This document shows, one piece after another, positions 1-10,247 of a stretch of DNA of 64,000 nucleotides. Below the pieces are notes generated by a model. That model was given only the letters and a program-made list of their open reading frames with translations, did no database searches and was not told where the DNA came from. The stretch spans positions 230,065,196 through 230,129,195 of the forward strand of contig OX352772.1 in assembly GCA_947095535.1 (NCBI GenBank), written 5' to 3'. Position numbers and translations under genes: made by a program. Each line of letters opens with the position of its first letter. Position 1 is the stretch's first letter. The stretch is from Poecilobothrus nobilitatus. Lineage: Eukaryota; Arthropoda; Insecta; Diptera; Dolichopodidae.

Positions 1-235
1 TTTTTCGAATAACAGTTAACCGCTATATGACCACGTTTTCCACAAAAGTAACAGCACCTATCATTTTTAGTTTCTTTACTTTGATTATAACTTTTCCTAA
101 AATTTTTCTTGTTAAAATTATAAAATTTTTAATAGGATACAAACGCTTTTTGTTGTTCTGATAATTCATCATTTTGTTCAGCTCTACGATTTTCCTCTTC
201 AACACGTTTTATCTTAAGTAATTTAATATTAGGTA
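1..235 (-). pseudogene. Copia Gag C-terminal piece, second tandem copy
   Basis: This is a near-identical direct repeat, offset 468 bp, of the zinc-knuckle end of the Copia gag at 470-754. The minus-strand reading gives the same basic Lys/Asn-rich stretch. The window edge cuts through the zinc-knuckle end of this copy. It lies downstream of the protease start (239-469), so the order on the minus strand is gag, protease, gag again, which means a local duplication rather than a second element. It is non-functional. Confidence 0.75.
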
Positions 236-238
236 AGA

Positions 239-469
239 TTTAATTTTTTCATTTCCAGCTGTTTCAAGATTTGATGACGTCATATATGTCCATTCGGAAA
301 AAGATTACAGTCATTACACATGAGGCTACTTGCACCGTTATCTAAGCACCAGTTACTGTTTTCTTGCTTTCCAGTTAGAACAATATCATTTCCCGATTCA
401 GTTACATTCATTGCTATTTCTTTCTTTTAGAAGTCTCTTTCATTTTCTATCTTCTTCATCATTTTCTTT
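239..469 (-). pseudogene. Copia protease N-terminal remnant
   Basis: On the minus strand, directly after the gag zinc knuckle, the reading WCLDNGASSLMCNDC (about 307-351) is the active-site region of a Copia-type aspartic protease (D-N/S-G-A). In the family this enzyme cleaves the Gag-Pol polyprotein. The frame is lost soon after, at a TGA near 288, and the gag duplication at 1-235 follows. No integrase or reverse transcriptase of this element is in the window, so it probably continues to the left of the window. Confidence 0.7.
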
Positions 470-754
470 TTTTCGAATAACAGTTAACCGCTATATGACC
501 ACGTTTTCCACAAAAGTAACAGCACCTATCATTTTTAGTTTCTTTACTTTGATTATAACTTTTCCTAAAATTTTTCTTGTTAAAATTATAAAATTTTTTA
601 TAGGATACAAACGCTTTTTGTTGTTCTGATAATTCATCATTTTGTTCAGCTCTACGATTTTCCTCTTCAACACGTTTTATATTAAGTATGTTAATATTAG
701 GTAGATGGTTTCTACTTCCTATTGCTGTACTGAAGTTATCATATTGTGGAGGTA
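470..754 (-). pseudogene. Copia Gag C-terminal part with CCHC zinc knuckle
   Basis: The reading has the Copia Gag look: PPQYDNFSTAIGS near the Polinton junction, then a charged linker, then CYFCGKRGHIAVNC, a C-X2-C-X4-H-X4-C zinc knuckle that binds RNA in the family. The reading stops abruptly at the Polinton target site (749-754). The upstream half of the same gene resumes in the same frame on the other side of Polinton A, at 21,361. So this is a gag gene split by an insertion. The N-terminal Met of the open stretch is not a true start. Confidence 0.8.
749..754. other. Left target site duplication of Polinton A (GAGGTA)
   Basis: GAGGTA precedes the terminal AGTAGTAGAGC of the left inverted repeat. 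The same six bases follow the right inverted repeat at 21,355-21,360. A 6-bp target duplication is the hallmark of Polinton/Maverick integration. Confidence 0.92.
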
Positions 755-1386
755 AGTAGTAGAGCTGCACCACTTCTGAACCACCATTGCTAGACCACTT
801 TCATTTTTATGTATGTACAAGATTATTCTATTCTTCACAGAAAATTATTATTTTGAATTCATAAAGAAATTATTTTGTTACTTATAAGAAACAAATTCTA
901 TTATTACCATTCCTAAACCACTTTCATTATTATGTATGTACAAGGTCAATATTACATCATAGAATATCATTTTATTGCATTTAAAATTTTAGAATAGAAA
1001 AAGAGTTGGTCTCTTACTGATAAGGATTATTGCTTATCTCTATTAATAATATATAATATTTTCAAATGCTCAATAAATTTTTAAAGTTGTAAAATAAAAA
1101 TCTGAAATGACGTCAGGTGATTCCTATTGTTAATTTAAAAAGAAAAAAGTCAAATATATTAGTATTGCAAATTTTTTTATTTATTTTTTAACGTTTTCCG
1201 AAATTTATAATTATTTTCTTTAAATTTTTTAACAATTTTAGCTAATCTTAATAAACATCTCTTAGGAAATTCAATAGAATTCAGAATAAATAAATCTGTC
1301 ATTTATCATCTTGACCTTCTTTGAGTGAATTAATGTTGACTCAGCATAATTCCTCAGAAATTTGATATGATATTGCATTTCTCGTC
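755..1386 (+). repeat. Left terminal inverted repeat of Polinton A
   Basis: About 632 bp that match the reverse complement of 20,603-21,354 with scattered differences. It contains two copies of an approximately 110-130-bp subrepeat (about 792 and 905) with the core CATTATTATGTATGTACAAGG, while the right repeat has three. The inner limit falls at GCATTTCTCGTC, beside the first codons of the next gene. Confidence 0.9.
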
Positions 1387-1929
1387 GATTTTTTGGAGGT
1401 AGATATATATAACTCAAGAAGGTTGTGAAAGAATTTGTTTATTTAAAATTAGAAATGGTGAATCATTTACTAACCAATTCGATTTATCTCCTTTGGATTG
1501 GCAACATCTAAAAATGGAAGTATATGGTGTTGATATATCCATTGTTGGTAAAATAATAGGTTTAACAAATAAAAAAAAGCAAGCACCTAGTCATTTTAAT
1601 TCAGATTGCCCATTTTCTGAAGAAGATGATTGGGAGATGATTGAGAAGAATATTTCAAATGTTCTGCCAGCTGGTAAGAATAAAGGAATTACTAAACACA
1701 TTGATTCATTACCACTGACAAGAAATGAATGTGAAGAGAATCAGAATGCATTGAAAAAGTCGATGATAAGGAAACGAATCGATGAAGGAATTATATTTAT
1801 AGCTTCAATAGAAAATATATGGAAGCTTATTCAGATGGAAGAGATAGATTTTTATCGCTCTTTATGTATGTGTGTTCTATTATAAGTCAAGTAAAGTTTG
1901 TACATAATAAAGAACTTTCTAGAAAATAA
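1384..1929 (+). pseudogene. Polinton ORF of unknown function (relative of 49,794-50,567)
   Basis: Reading from the inner edge of the inverted repeat gives DFLEVDIYI, then LDWQHLKMEVYG (from 1,493) and DCPFSEEDDWE, clearly matching the 257-residue protein of Polinton B. The first 40 or so residues of B are missing because the terminal repeat begins there. The middle (about 70 residues) is deleted around 1,812, after which the matching C-terminal part continues in another frame to 1,929. No catalytic motif is visible. In both elements it is the outermost gene on the integrase side. Function unknown. Confidence 0.7.
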
Positions 1930-1990
1930 AAGTGTAAGATACATATTTTTATTATTAGTTTCTAATAACACATTACTGCGTGAACCTTGA

Positions 1991-2316
1991 ATGAAGATAA
2001 ATCAAAGTTTTTCTGTTTCGTTTTTAATTTTAATTTTTGCTTGTTTACTATTCAAGCAAATTCAGCTGCAACTTTTAATATTAGATTGTATGAATCAGCT
2101 TTTGGGAGCACATATTTTAATATATTGCTTCCAAATAATGAGACTGTTAAAGTAAATTTATCAGTTCAGTTTCTAAAACATGCAATTTCTTCAGAAATAA
2201 ATACTAGTGAAATTACAACACCAACTACAATACAACCATATACCTATAATGAAAAAAATCAAAAATCAAAAATTGGTGACATGTTAACTAATTTTAGAAA
2301 ATTACTTGAAAGTTAA
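1991..2316 (+). pseudogene. Small secreted-type Polinton protein, tandem copy 1
   Basis: ATG at 1,991 opens MKINQSFSVSFLILIFACLL, a good signal peptide (charged start, hydrophobic core). The body with YESAFGSTYFNILLPNNE is one frame off, so a single-base indel separates signal and body in all three copies. The body matches ORF 49,447-49,701 of Polinton B, which has its own hydrophobic N-terminus. A Thr-rich stretch follows, then a short unrelated tail created by the tandem junction. Family unknown. The signal peptide suggests secretion or entry into the ER. Confidence 0.6.
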
Positions 2317-2508
2317 AAGAGGAATATTTAGATTATATGGAAGCTTATTCAGATGGAAGAGATAGATTTTCATCGCTCTTTATGTATGTGTGTTATATTA
2401 TAAGTCAAGTAAAGTTTGTACATAATAAAGAACTTTCTAGAAAATAAAAGTGTAAGATACATATTTTTATTATTAGTTTCTAATAACACATTACTGCGTG
2501 AACCTTGA

Positions 2509-2834
2509 ATGAAGATAAATCAAAGTTTTTCTGTTTCGTTTTTAATTTTAATTTTTGCTTGTTTACTATTCAAGCAAATTCAGCTGCAACTTTTAATATT
2601 AGATTGTATGAATCAGCTTTTGGGAGCACATATTTTAATATATTGCTTCCAAATAATGAGACTGTTAAAGTAAATTTATCAGTTCAGTTTCTAAAACATG
2701 CAATTTCTTCAGAAATAAATACTAGTGAAATTACAACACCAACTACAATACAACCATATACCTATAATGAAAAAAATCAAAAATCAAAAATTGGTGACAT
2801 GTTAACTAATTTTAGAAAATTACTTGAAAGTTAA
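2509..2834 (+). pseudogene. Small secreted-type Polinton protein, tandem copy 2
   Basis: Essentially identical to copy 1, shifted by 518 bp, with the same frame break after the signal peptide and the same short tail ending in FRKLLES. Its sequence identity with copy 1 is the best sign that the duplication is young. Confidence 0.6.
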
Positions 2835-3026
2835 AAGAGGAATATTTAGATTATATGGAAGCTTATTCAGATGGAAGAGATAGATTTTCATCGCTCTTTA
2901 TGTATGTGTGTTATATTATAAGTGAAGTAAAGTTTGTACATAATAAAGAACTTTCTAGAAAATAAAAGTGTAAGATACATATTTTTATTATTAGTTTCTA
3001 ATAACACATTACTGCGTGAACCTTGA

Positions 3027-3484
3027 ATGAAGATAAATCAAAGTTTTTCTGTTTCGTTTTTAATTTTAATTTTTGCTTGTTTACTATTCAAGCAAATTCA
3101 GCTGCAACTTTTAATATTAGATTGTATGAATCAGCTTTTGGGAGCACATATTTTAATATATTGCTTCCAAATAATGAGACTGTTAAAGTAAATTTATCAG
3201 TTCAGTTTCTAAAACATGCAATTTCTTCAGAAACAAATACTAGTGAAATTACAACAACAACTACAATACAACCATTAACTACTTTGCAAGTAGTTAATCA
3301 ATTTTTATCAGATAAAGCTGATTCAGTACAACAATATGCATCTATAGATGATGCTATTAAAGCTTTTAGAAATGAATTAGTTTTAAAAGAGCAGAATATT
3401 GGTGATTTTTTCGTTAAGTCTAAACTTGTTATTAAGAGATTGGATAGAAATACTATTATTCAAAATATCAAAAGTAAAGCATGA
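3027..3484 (+). pseudogene. Small secreted-type Polinton protein, tandem copy 3 (longest)
   Basis: Same start and frame break as copies 1 and 2, but this one keeps a longer C-terminal part containing VNQFLSDKADSVQQYAS and AIKAFRNELVLKEQNIG. That part lines up with the downstream reading of the Polinton B gene (49,300-49,450). So this copy holds the ancestral 3' part, cut short by the LINE that begins at about 3,485. Compared with B, some 70 C-terminal residues are missing. Confidence 0.6.
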
Positions 3485-3487
3485 TGA

Positions 3488-5234
3488 CAATAGTTGTCTA
3501 CGTAAAGATAAAGAGAGCAAGTTTAATGAATTAAGTCTTATAGTGTAGCTAGATAGATTAGCAAAAATAAATTTGAACTGAACTGAGCTTTTGAACTGAT
3601 TCGATTCTATTGGAATAAACTGCAAAGGCTGCATCCCAAACAATGTTATCGTATTCTAAGATAGATCGAACTAGGGAACAATAAAGAGATTTTGTAACAC
3701 CTAAGTCGCTAAATTCTTTAGCTCTTCTCTTAATGAAACCTAACATCTTCTTAGCCTTTGAAACTATTAAGTCATAGTGAAGATTATAATTTAGTTTATT
3801 ATCGAGAGGAATTCCTAAATCAGTAATGTTAAAAACCCTTTCAAGAGTTACACTATCTATTTTGTAGTCATATATTAAAGAAGATCGTTTACGTGTGAAG
3901 CTAATAACCTTACATTTCTGTATATTGAGTTCTAATTTATTTGACGTGCACCAAGCTTGTAACATTGATAAGCTTGATTGAAGTTTAGTTGCATCAGAAT
4001 TATCTTTAACCACTTGGTATATTTTTAGGTCATCAGCAAACGAAATGTGAGGTATATTGCTTAGATATTCCGAAAAATCTAAAATAAAAACATTAAACAG
4101 AAGTGGGGCTAAATGGCTATCTTGCGGTACACCGGAAGTGACCCCGATGGTGTTGGATAATACACCACGAAATTTAATATTTTGAGTTCTTTCTAAAAGA
4201 TAAGAATTAAGCCACTCAAGAAATCAACCCCAAATGCCAAAAGTTGATAGTTTGTTTAGCAAAGTGAAGTGATCTTCACGATCGAAAGCTTTGCTAAAAT
4301 TAGTATAAATTGCATTAACTTGGTACCCTTTCTCCATTTGATTCAGGATTTCAGATGTATAAACCATCAGGTTCGTTGTAGTTGAACGACATTTCTGAAA
4401 CCATGTTGTTGTTCATTTAGTTTTGCATTTATGATAGGAGTAATTCTATCAACGGCAATTTTTTTAAATAATTTAGGTATAGTCCAAAGGATTGCTATAC
4501 CTCGATAATTTTCCACCGATGCTCCATCCCCTTTTTTAAAAATTATGATTAAGTGGGAGGATTCCCACTTTTGTGGGAAAATCCCAATTGAAAGTGATTT
4601 ATTGAAAATAAAATGAAGATTAGACTGTGAGAGCAATTATGTAAAAATATTGGAGGAATTAAGTCCGGACCAGCACCCTTTTTTATATCAAGGTTCAAAA
4701 TTGCTTGAAGAATATTATTTTCAGAAAGATACACGTCTGTAAATAGCAAAATCGAGCTATTAGATAAGGAGTTAGTCGAAGTGGTAACTGGTGCTGTTGG
4801 ACGATAAACTTGTTGAAAATGATCAGACAAGAAGTTACAAATTTCTTTTGGGCAATCACATTGTCTTTTGACATCATTGAATTGGGATATCCAAATAATT
4901 TCCGTTTTGTGTTAACAAAACGGACATAGTTTTCATATGCTGCATTGGCTTTTTGTTTAAATTCAATTGTAAGTTGCTTATACATATTCAATAAGTCGTC
5001 GCATGGTGCTTGATGATGTTTAAGTTTTTCGTATATTTTATTGAGCCGATTTCTCAAGATCCTAAGATCTCTATCTAACCATGGTTCTGTTGTTTTATGC
5101 TTTTTGCAAAATTTAGGAATAAAGGCATCAATAATTTGAAACAGATTTGAGTAAAAGATAAAGATTAGTAAATTGATATCCTGTTGAACCAATAGTTCGT
5201 CCCATTTGTTTAATGACAAAGGATAATTAATACT
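3488..5234 (-). pseudogene. LINE I reverse transcriptase region (ORF2 3' part)
   Basis: From high to low coordinates: a linker with EPWLDRDLRILRNRL, then KKGAGPDLIPPIFL, GFRN, an RT catalytic box FADDLKIY (about 4,020-4,045), and the C-terminal domain ending in LSSCFTFDIL. The enzyme copies LINE RNA into the nicked target. It is broken into at least four frames by indels (near 4,240, 4,365, 4,640 and 4,830) and lacks one continuous reading frame. The endonuclease precedes it. Confidence 0.85.
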
Positions 5235-6029
5235 TTAATAAGCATTAAAAAAATCGTATACAATTTCATTATTGTAAGATTTGGCCAAGAGTAGAATAGA
5301 AGTGGAGAACTCGAAAATAAGTGCGTTATGATGAGCACAGTTGGTAAAAAGATTATCAACATTATCAGCAAGTTTAACCGACACTCTATCATATGCATTT
5401 GAAAAAGCAAGATCTAACCACTTATTATTACTATTAGGATAACTGATAATTTGATGTAAATCGTTACCGTAGAACTCGCTAATAAGACCGAAGTCAATTT
5501 CGTCATAAAAGTTAACCGGTAATAACAAATTATCAGCGTCGTCAACAATAAAAGAAATAGAAGGACGATTAAAATCGCCAAACACAAAAATTGAGTCATC
5601 CTCATGCATTTCTGAAATAATATTGTGATATACAGTATAAAAATCAGAATATGAGGAATTGTCAGAGTTCGGAGGGAAATAAACAATACCTAGGTATAAA
5701 TTATTTGTACCTAATTTTATTTTAACAAATTGGTTATCGAAAGATTGATGTGTACCAGTGATTAGATAAGTTACACTAGTTGGTACACTAGATAAGTTAT
5801 TCTTTACAGCAAATAGAACAGCACCTCCTCGCGAACAATTTGCAGATAGATAATCACTATCCTTTCCGTAAATGGACCAATTACCATCAAGAATTTCCTC
5901 GTTTGTAAACGAATCGTTGAGCCTTGTTTCAGTTATAACTAACACACGGAAATTACACGACTTGGCATCAACAAAAAGCTTCTCGAGCTTGCCTCTCATA
6001 CCACTACAATTGTGGTAAAACATTTTCAT
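5235..6029 (-). CDS. LINE I APE-type endonuclease domain (ORF2 5' part)
   Basis: An open frame of 264 residues starts MKMFYHNCSGMRGKLEKL. It shows the family pattern: N near the start (HNCSGMRGK), VLVITETRLND with the catalytic Glu, ANCSRGGAVLFAVK, a YFPPNSD stretch and FVFGDFNRP with the D-F-N motif. It nicks target DNA during retrotransposition. The frame closes just before the linker to reverse transcriptase, whereas in an active LINE the two domains form one protein, so a stop separates them here. Confidence 0.88.
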   Translation of the reverse strand: MKMFYHNCSGMRGKLEKLFVDAKSCNFRVLVITETRLNDSFTNEEILDGNWSIYGKDSDYLSANCSRGGAVLFAVKNNLSSVPTSVTYLITGTHQSFDNQFVKIKLGTNNLYLGIVYFPPNSDNSSYSDFYTVYHNIISEMHEDDSIFVFGDFNRPSISFIVDDADNLLLPVNFYDEIDFGLISEFYGNDLHQIISYPNSNNKWLDLAFSNAYDRVSVKLADNVDNLFTNCAHHNALIFEFSTSILLLAKSYNNEIVYDFFNAY

Positions 6030-6216
6030 GTTGTTTATGTTGTTGAAAGTTTTAGAGTTTTTTTGGAGTAAGTAACGTTAGATAAAGAGATGAGATTTGA
6101 AGTTTGGTTGAAACTTGAGTAATTACTTAGAGTTTGGACGAAAAAACTTGTTATAACTCTCACTTGATTGATTCAAATGATTGTAGTAGTTGCTATTGAC
6201 ATGGCTACGATAAGCC

Positions 6217-6853
6217 TTAAAATCCCCTTCGATCTCCTTTAACAGAGAAGCCTATGTTTTTATGATATATAAGATAAAATTCGTATAAATCTTTATAATT
6301 CGATGGCACGCCCTCATTGTGAATGAGAACTGACAGGTGAGTCCTAGTTTTACCTTCTATAACGGTGTTATACCAATCATTATATAAATAGGCTAGGAAA
6401 AGTCTAACGTTGTAGAGAATCCTCTCATCTCTGAATCTTGACAGATCATATTTGCAATCTTCTGTTAGAGATTGATTTGTCATTCTAACTATTGGAGAAA
6501 CAAGCGCATCTTGTAATACTAGTTTATTATTATTATTATTAATATTATTGTTATTATTATTAATATTAGTACTGTTATTATTTTGATTATTATTATTATT
6601 GTCGTTCCTAACGTTATTATTATTATCGTTATAATTATTATTATTATCATTATTATCGTTATAATTATTATTATTATTATTGTCGTTACTAACATTATTA
6701 TTATTACTATCGTTATAATTATTATTATTGCTATCGTTTTAATTATTATTGTTATTGTTATTATTATCATTTTTATTATTATTATTATTATTTTTATTAT
6801 TATTATTATTATTGTTATTATTATTATTATTATTTTTATTATTATTATTATTA

Positions 6854-6920
<67 letters not shown>

Positions 6921-8740
6921 CGTTATAATTATTACTATTATTTTTTTTTTTATTTTTATTATTATTATTTTGATTATTTTTAATTCGATTATTATGATTA
7001 ATATTGTTACTTTTAAACTTCTTATTGTTATTATTATTAACTTTATTATTATTTATGTTAGAGTTACAGGTAACCGGTCTTAAAGTATCTCCTTGAATGA
7101 AGTGAGAGCACTTTTTGCTATTGGTAGATAATGAACTCTGAATTGGAAATTCCTTTTTAGCTTTATTACTAAAAGGAACAGCAAAAGGATTAAGAAGAAG
7201 TGTTTTAGAATGCGTGTTTTTATTGTTTGTGCTAATGTTTAAGCTTGTATTAATATGTGAAATAGATTTTGGTGCTTAAGTACTAGAATTAGACTCTTCT
7301 TTAGAAAGCTTTATTATTGAACCTTTTTTCCATCGTTTATAATTTATTATTTCACAAACTTTGGATTGAGGTACTATAACTTTGAAAGATTTATATTTCG
7401 GTTTAAATCTAAGATTCTTAGGAGTAATGTTAACTATTATTACCGTATTTAAATTAAACTTATTCTTTAAAAACTTACTGAGATAATTAGAAGTTATATA
7501 AGCTGAAAATTTAGTAAAGTACAGTGACTGGAGATCCGAGTCCGGTTTAGATTCCTCCTCAGTTGATGTCTGCCTACGATCTGCCGTAATTTCTTTTTCA
7601 TTTGGAAGTAAAAATTGAACCTTCTTAGTTGGCAATTTAGAAGCATTTGAAGAACATTTTTTAATTGAAGAAGGATTAGTTACAGATGGTAATTGATCCA
7701 AAGTATTAGAGCTCAAAGATGTCGAAGTAGATGCGGAAATTTGTGGAAATTTTATTGTTGATAATGTGAGTTTAGGTGAAGATAAATTGGTATTGTCCGC
7801 ACTGCACTGAAGTAATTCATTATATAAAGAATTGTTTAAAGAATTGTTTACGAAGCGTGATTTAGAAGCAGTTTCAGGAATATCATGGTTCGAAAACGTG
7901 GCAGGTGAATCTTGAATTGAATCTGCAGATGAGATAGTTTCAGAACAAAACCAGCCTGAGTTACATTTTTTGAATTTTTAACTGTATTGTAGTTTATTGG
8001 TTTAAAAATAAACGCATTCTGATCTGCACTATAGTTGAAAAGTTCATCAGTCTGAGTCCAAATATCTTTTGAGTTGCGGCTTAGATACATTTGGTTGTAT
8101 CTAAATGTATCAAAAGATGTATCAAAACTTGCACCTAGTTTCATACCCATATTCGAAATTTCTTTTTTTAATGAACCTATCTGATCATTAAATTTCTCTG
8201 CAACGTCAGTAGTAATGTCGATAAATTTTGAATTAAAAAGTTTTTGCAGTTGTGAGTTAATAGAAGATTTTAACTCATTAGTTAATAACTTGATAGATTC
8301 ATTAGTAGAATTTAATGCTGAGATAAACTCATCTTTATTGAACCCTGCGTTCTGCTTCAAATGATCATTCTGCTTTAGTGACGTTCTGCTCAAGGTATTA
8401 TTGAGGACTTCAGAATCTCTAGCCATTTCATTAAATGACGCGAAATTGTATTTTATTGTGTCGTTACATCTTGCTGCAAGTCCTGTGTACTCATCTTTAA
8501 TGTTATTGAACGAAGATTTGACTTCATCCAATATCATATTAATGCTGGAGTGATAATCCAGGCATTCGTCACATACAAAGTATTTTGCCAGGAATGTAGA
8601 ATACCACACTCTAGGAGCGTTTAAACAGACTCCGTGGAAGCGTTTCTTACAAAAACTCCTGCATGTAACAGTTTCGGTTTTTGCGTCATAAACTGTTCAG
8701 CTTGAACTATTGCATTTAATCGAATTAATTTTTGATTATA
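6217..8740 (-). pseudogene. LINE I ORF1: zinc finger, coiled coil, long Asn tract
   Basis: At the 5' end, minus strand near 8,680-8,570, CRSFCKKRFHGVC followed by FVCDEC is a PHD-like Cys/His cluster. Next comes a helical region (7,848-8,600) rich in N, S, K and D, then a basic block with VQFLLPNEKEITADRRQ (7,276-7,716). After that is a run of Asn codons encoded by the (AAT)n tract at 6,525-7,060, and a C-terminal part, DEDCKY-type region (6,217-6,483) with RFRDERILYNVRLFLAYLYN. ORF1 proteins bind LINE RNA. Stops and frameshifts divide it. Confidence 0.7.
6525..7060. repeat. (ATT)n / (AAT)n microsatellite, about 530 bp
   Basis: Almost pure ATT trinucleotides with occasional GTT, ATC and TTT. 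On the minus strand in LINE I ORF1 frame it codes almost only Asn, with a few Asp, Lys and Ser. One TAA falls in that frame near 6,740. Poly-Ile open frames on the plus strand here are artefacts. Confidence 0.95.
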
Positions 8741-8760
8741 TAAATAGTATTCACTTTAAC

Positions 8761-9140
8761 AATTAAAAAAAACGGCAATTTAAAAAGAGTTCAAAGTTTT
8801 TAGCAAAAGTACTAGCAGAATAAACAATAAATTAAAAAAAGTAAATAAGTAAATTAAAAAAAAGCTGATTCTAAATCAATTTTTTTTTTTTTTAACAAAA
8901 CTTTAACAAAAAGAGGAAAAAATTTTTTTTGTTAAAATTTAAAAGATGAACAAGCTATTAAATTTTACAAAAGTACTGTTCAGAAGTTGATAAAAATGAG
9001 TTCAACACAGTTTTTTAATTTTTTTTTTTTATTTTTATTATGAAATAGTTAGAATATTAAAATGTATTTTTAATATTATTATTTTAAAGTTAAATAACAT
9101 ATTAAAAATAAAATCAAGAATAAATTTAGCACGTTTACTT
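8761..9140. other. AT-rich stretch, LINE I 5' end / Polinton junction
   Basis: Runs of A and T with no reading frame. It should contain the 5' untranslated end of LINE I and the return to Polinton A sequence. I cannot place the junction. Confidence 0.5.
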
Positions 9141-9142
9141 AG

Positions 9143-9535
9143 TTAAGTGTCTGATAAACGAGTGATGCTAAATGTTGAATATTTTAATATGCTAAATGTT
9201 GAATAATGATTTATAGGATATTTATCCATTAAATTTTTGAATATTTTATTAAAAAATTCTTTCCCATCATCGGTTTGTAAGTTTGGTGGATATCTTTTAG
9301 AATTTACAAAAATATTTTGCATTGCTTGTGTGACGTTCTCTGAAGTTTTTGTTTTTATAGGGACTGCCCATGCATACTTAGAAAAGGTGTCAATTACAGT
9401 TAATAAAAATTTAAAACCTTTGCTTTCTTTAGCATATGAACCCATTTCTACTAAATCAGCTTGCCATAGATCATCAAATCCTTTAATTATAACTCTACGA
9501 CGATGCAACTCTTCAACAACCTCTCTTTTACTCAT
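9143..9535 (-). pseudogene. INT: Polinton A integrase, left copy, truncated
   Basis: A retroviral-type (rve) integrase core. The first catalytic Asp is in WQADLVEMG, followed by LLTVIDTFSKYAW, and the second Asp is in LQTDDGKEFFN. The reading then breaks off at INHYSTFSIL, so the third catalytic residue (Glu) and the chromodomain end are absent. The enzyme would join the element ends to host DNA. LINE I lies just downstream and may have replaced the missing end. A second inverted copy is at 19,990-20,407. Confidence 0.85.
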
Positions 9536-9544
9536 TTTTAAATA

Positions 9545-9806
9545 AAAAGTATGTAATTATTATATACCTAATTAGAAAATCTTTCACTGAAAATGCTTTT
9601 CTGGTAATTACTATCTAGAATCTTGGAAATAATATTATGAGTATTTTGAATTCTTTGATAAAACTATTGCGATCTAGTGCTATCATTTCACAATATTTGA
9701 TATGATAGCACTAGATATCATCATAATCATCTTCTCCCTTGTTATCTTCAGAAGAATCTGATATATAAAGCCATGTGAATAAGTCTACAACATCATCCTT
9801 ACTCAT
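9545..9806 (-). pseudogene. Acidic ORF remnant (left copy of 19,597-19,983)
   Basis: ATG at 9,806 opens DDVVDLFTW and a Ser/Asp/Glu-rich stretch, as in the right-hand copy, then ends early. About 100 bp of the right copy are missing. In their place is a 15-bp perfect inverted repeat (9,672-9,686 and 9,702-9,716). The end of the right copy (FSNWLYNNYIH) can still be followed down to the integrase start. Confidence 0.6.
9672..9716. repeat. 15-bp perfect inverted repeat with 15-nt loop
   Basis: ATCTAGTGCTATCAT and its exact complement ATGATAGCACTAGAT. In the right-hand copy near 19,845 only one arm (TAGCACTAGATCG) exists, so the second arm arose here, probably by template switching during the deletion. 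Confidence 0.8.
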
Positions 9807-9924
9807 CTTCTAAATAACTAATTAAAACACATAAAATAAAATTAAATAAAATAAAAAAGCAAACAATAAATGTTCAATGTATATTCTTTATTTGTATAAT
9901 AGTTTAAAAGTATGTATACTTTTA

Positions 9925-10218
9925 TTATAACTTATTTTCTATTCTTTTATATAATTCCATTAGTTTGGAACAGTGTAACATATATTGTTCTGCTGAATAA
10001 CATGGACAAGTATCTGGAAGATTTGTAATATTATCTGATGTATAGGGACATATATCCCAATGATATCCATACTCTTTCGTTTCTATTTGTATAGAATTTT
10101 TAAATAATTTAAAAAATTTGAAATGATCTTTTAGCTGCTGATAATGTTCTTCCAATAAAATATCTTCATATTTACTTAAAAAAATATTCAAAGTATATCC
10201 GATTTGATGTATAGCCAT
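9925..10218 (-). CDS. 97-residue Polinton ORF, unknown function
   Basis: Open frame starting MAIHQIGYTLNIFL, a charged helical middle, and a Cys-containing C-terminal region, DICPYTSDNITNLPDTCPC then HCSKLMELY. Four or five Cys residues in about 35 positions could bind metal or form disulfides. It lies between the fiber-like gene and the acidic ORF, all on the same strand. A decayed copy is in the right arm (19,198-19,475). Polinton B lacks it. I do not recognise the family. Confidence 0.55.
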   Translation of the reverse strand: MAIHQIGYTLNIFLSKYEDILLEEHYQQLKDHFKFFKLFKNSIQIETKEYGYHWDICPYTSDNITNLPDTCPCYSAEQYMLHCSKLMELYKRIENKL

Positions 10219-10247
10219 TTTGAAAACTCAATGAAAACTAATCCCAA

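Larger units (their letters stand above)
1..703. repeat. 468-bp-offset direct repeat in Copia gag
   Basis: Positions 1-235 match 469-703 almost base for base, including the long run coding the basic Gag tail. The copies drift apart after the CACGTTTTAT motif. It is a simple local duplication. Confidence 0.85.
1815..3275 (+). repeat. 518-bp tandem repeat, about 2.8 units
   Basis: The landmark AAGCTTATTCAGATGG begins at 1,823, 2,341 and 2,859, exactly 518 bp apart. Each unit carries the tail of the preceding ORF, a spacer with CACATTACTGCGTGAACC, and a complete or partial copy of the small secreted-type ORF. Units 1 and 2 are almost identical. Unit 3 leaves the repeat near 3,275 and continues into the longer, presumably ancestral, C-terminus. 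The near identity shows that the amplification is recent compared with the decay of the rest. Confidence 0.92.
3485..8760 (-). mobile_element. LINE I, non-LTR retrotransposon with PHD-type ORF1, inserted in Polinton A
   Basis: On the minus strand the order is ORF1 (zinc finger, coiled coil, poly-Asn), APE-type endonuclease, then reverse transcriptase with FADD motif. Polinton coding sequence lies on both sides: secreted ORF to 3,484 and integrase from 9,535 down to 9,143. The exact ends are not certain, since I found no clear target duplication. The gene layout resembles CR1/Jockey-clade LINEs. A 3' fragment of the same family lies at 38,660-39,510. Confidence 0.85.

Noticed and set aside
6519..7083. 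Poly-Ile open frames on both strands
   Set aside because: They are translations of the ATT microsatellite and have no coding character.
9237..9545. Plus-strand open frame of 102 residues opposite the integrase
   Set aside because: It is the antisense shadow of a clear integrase core.
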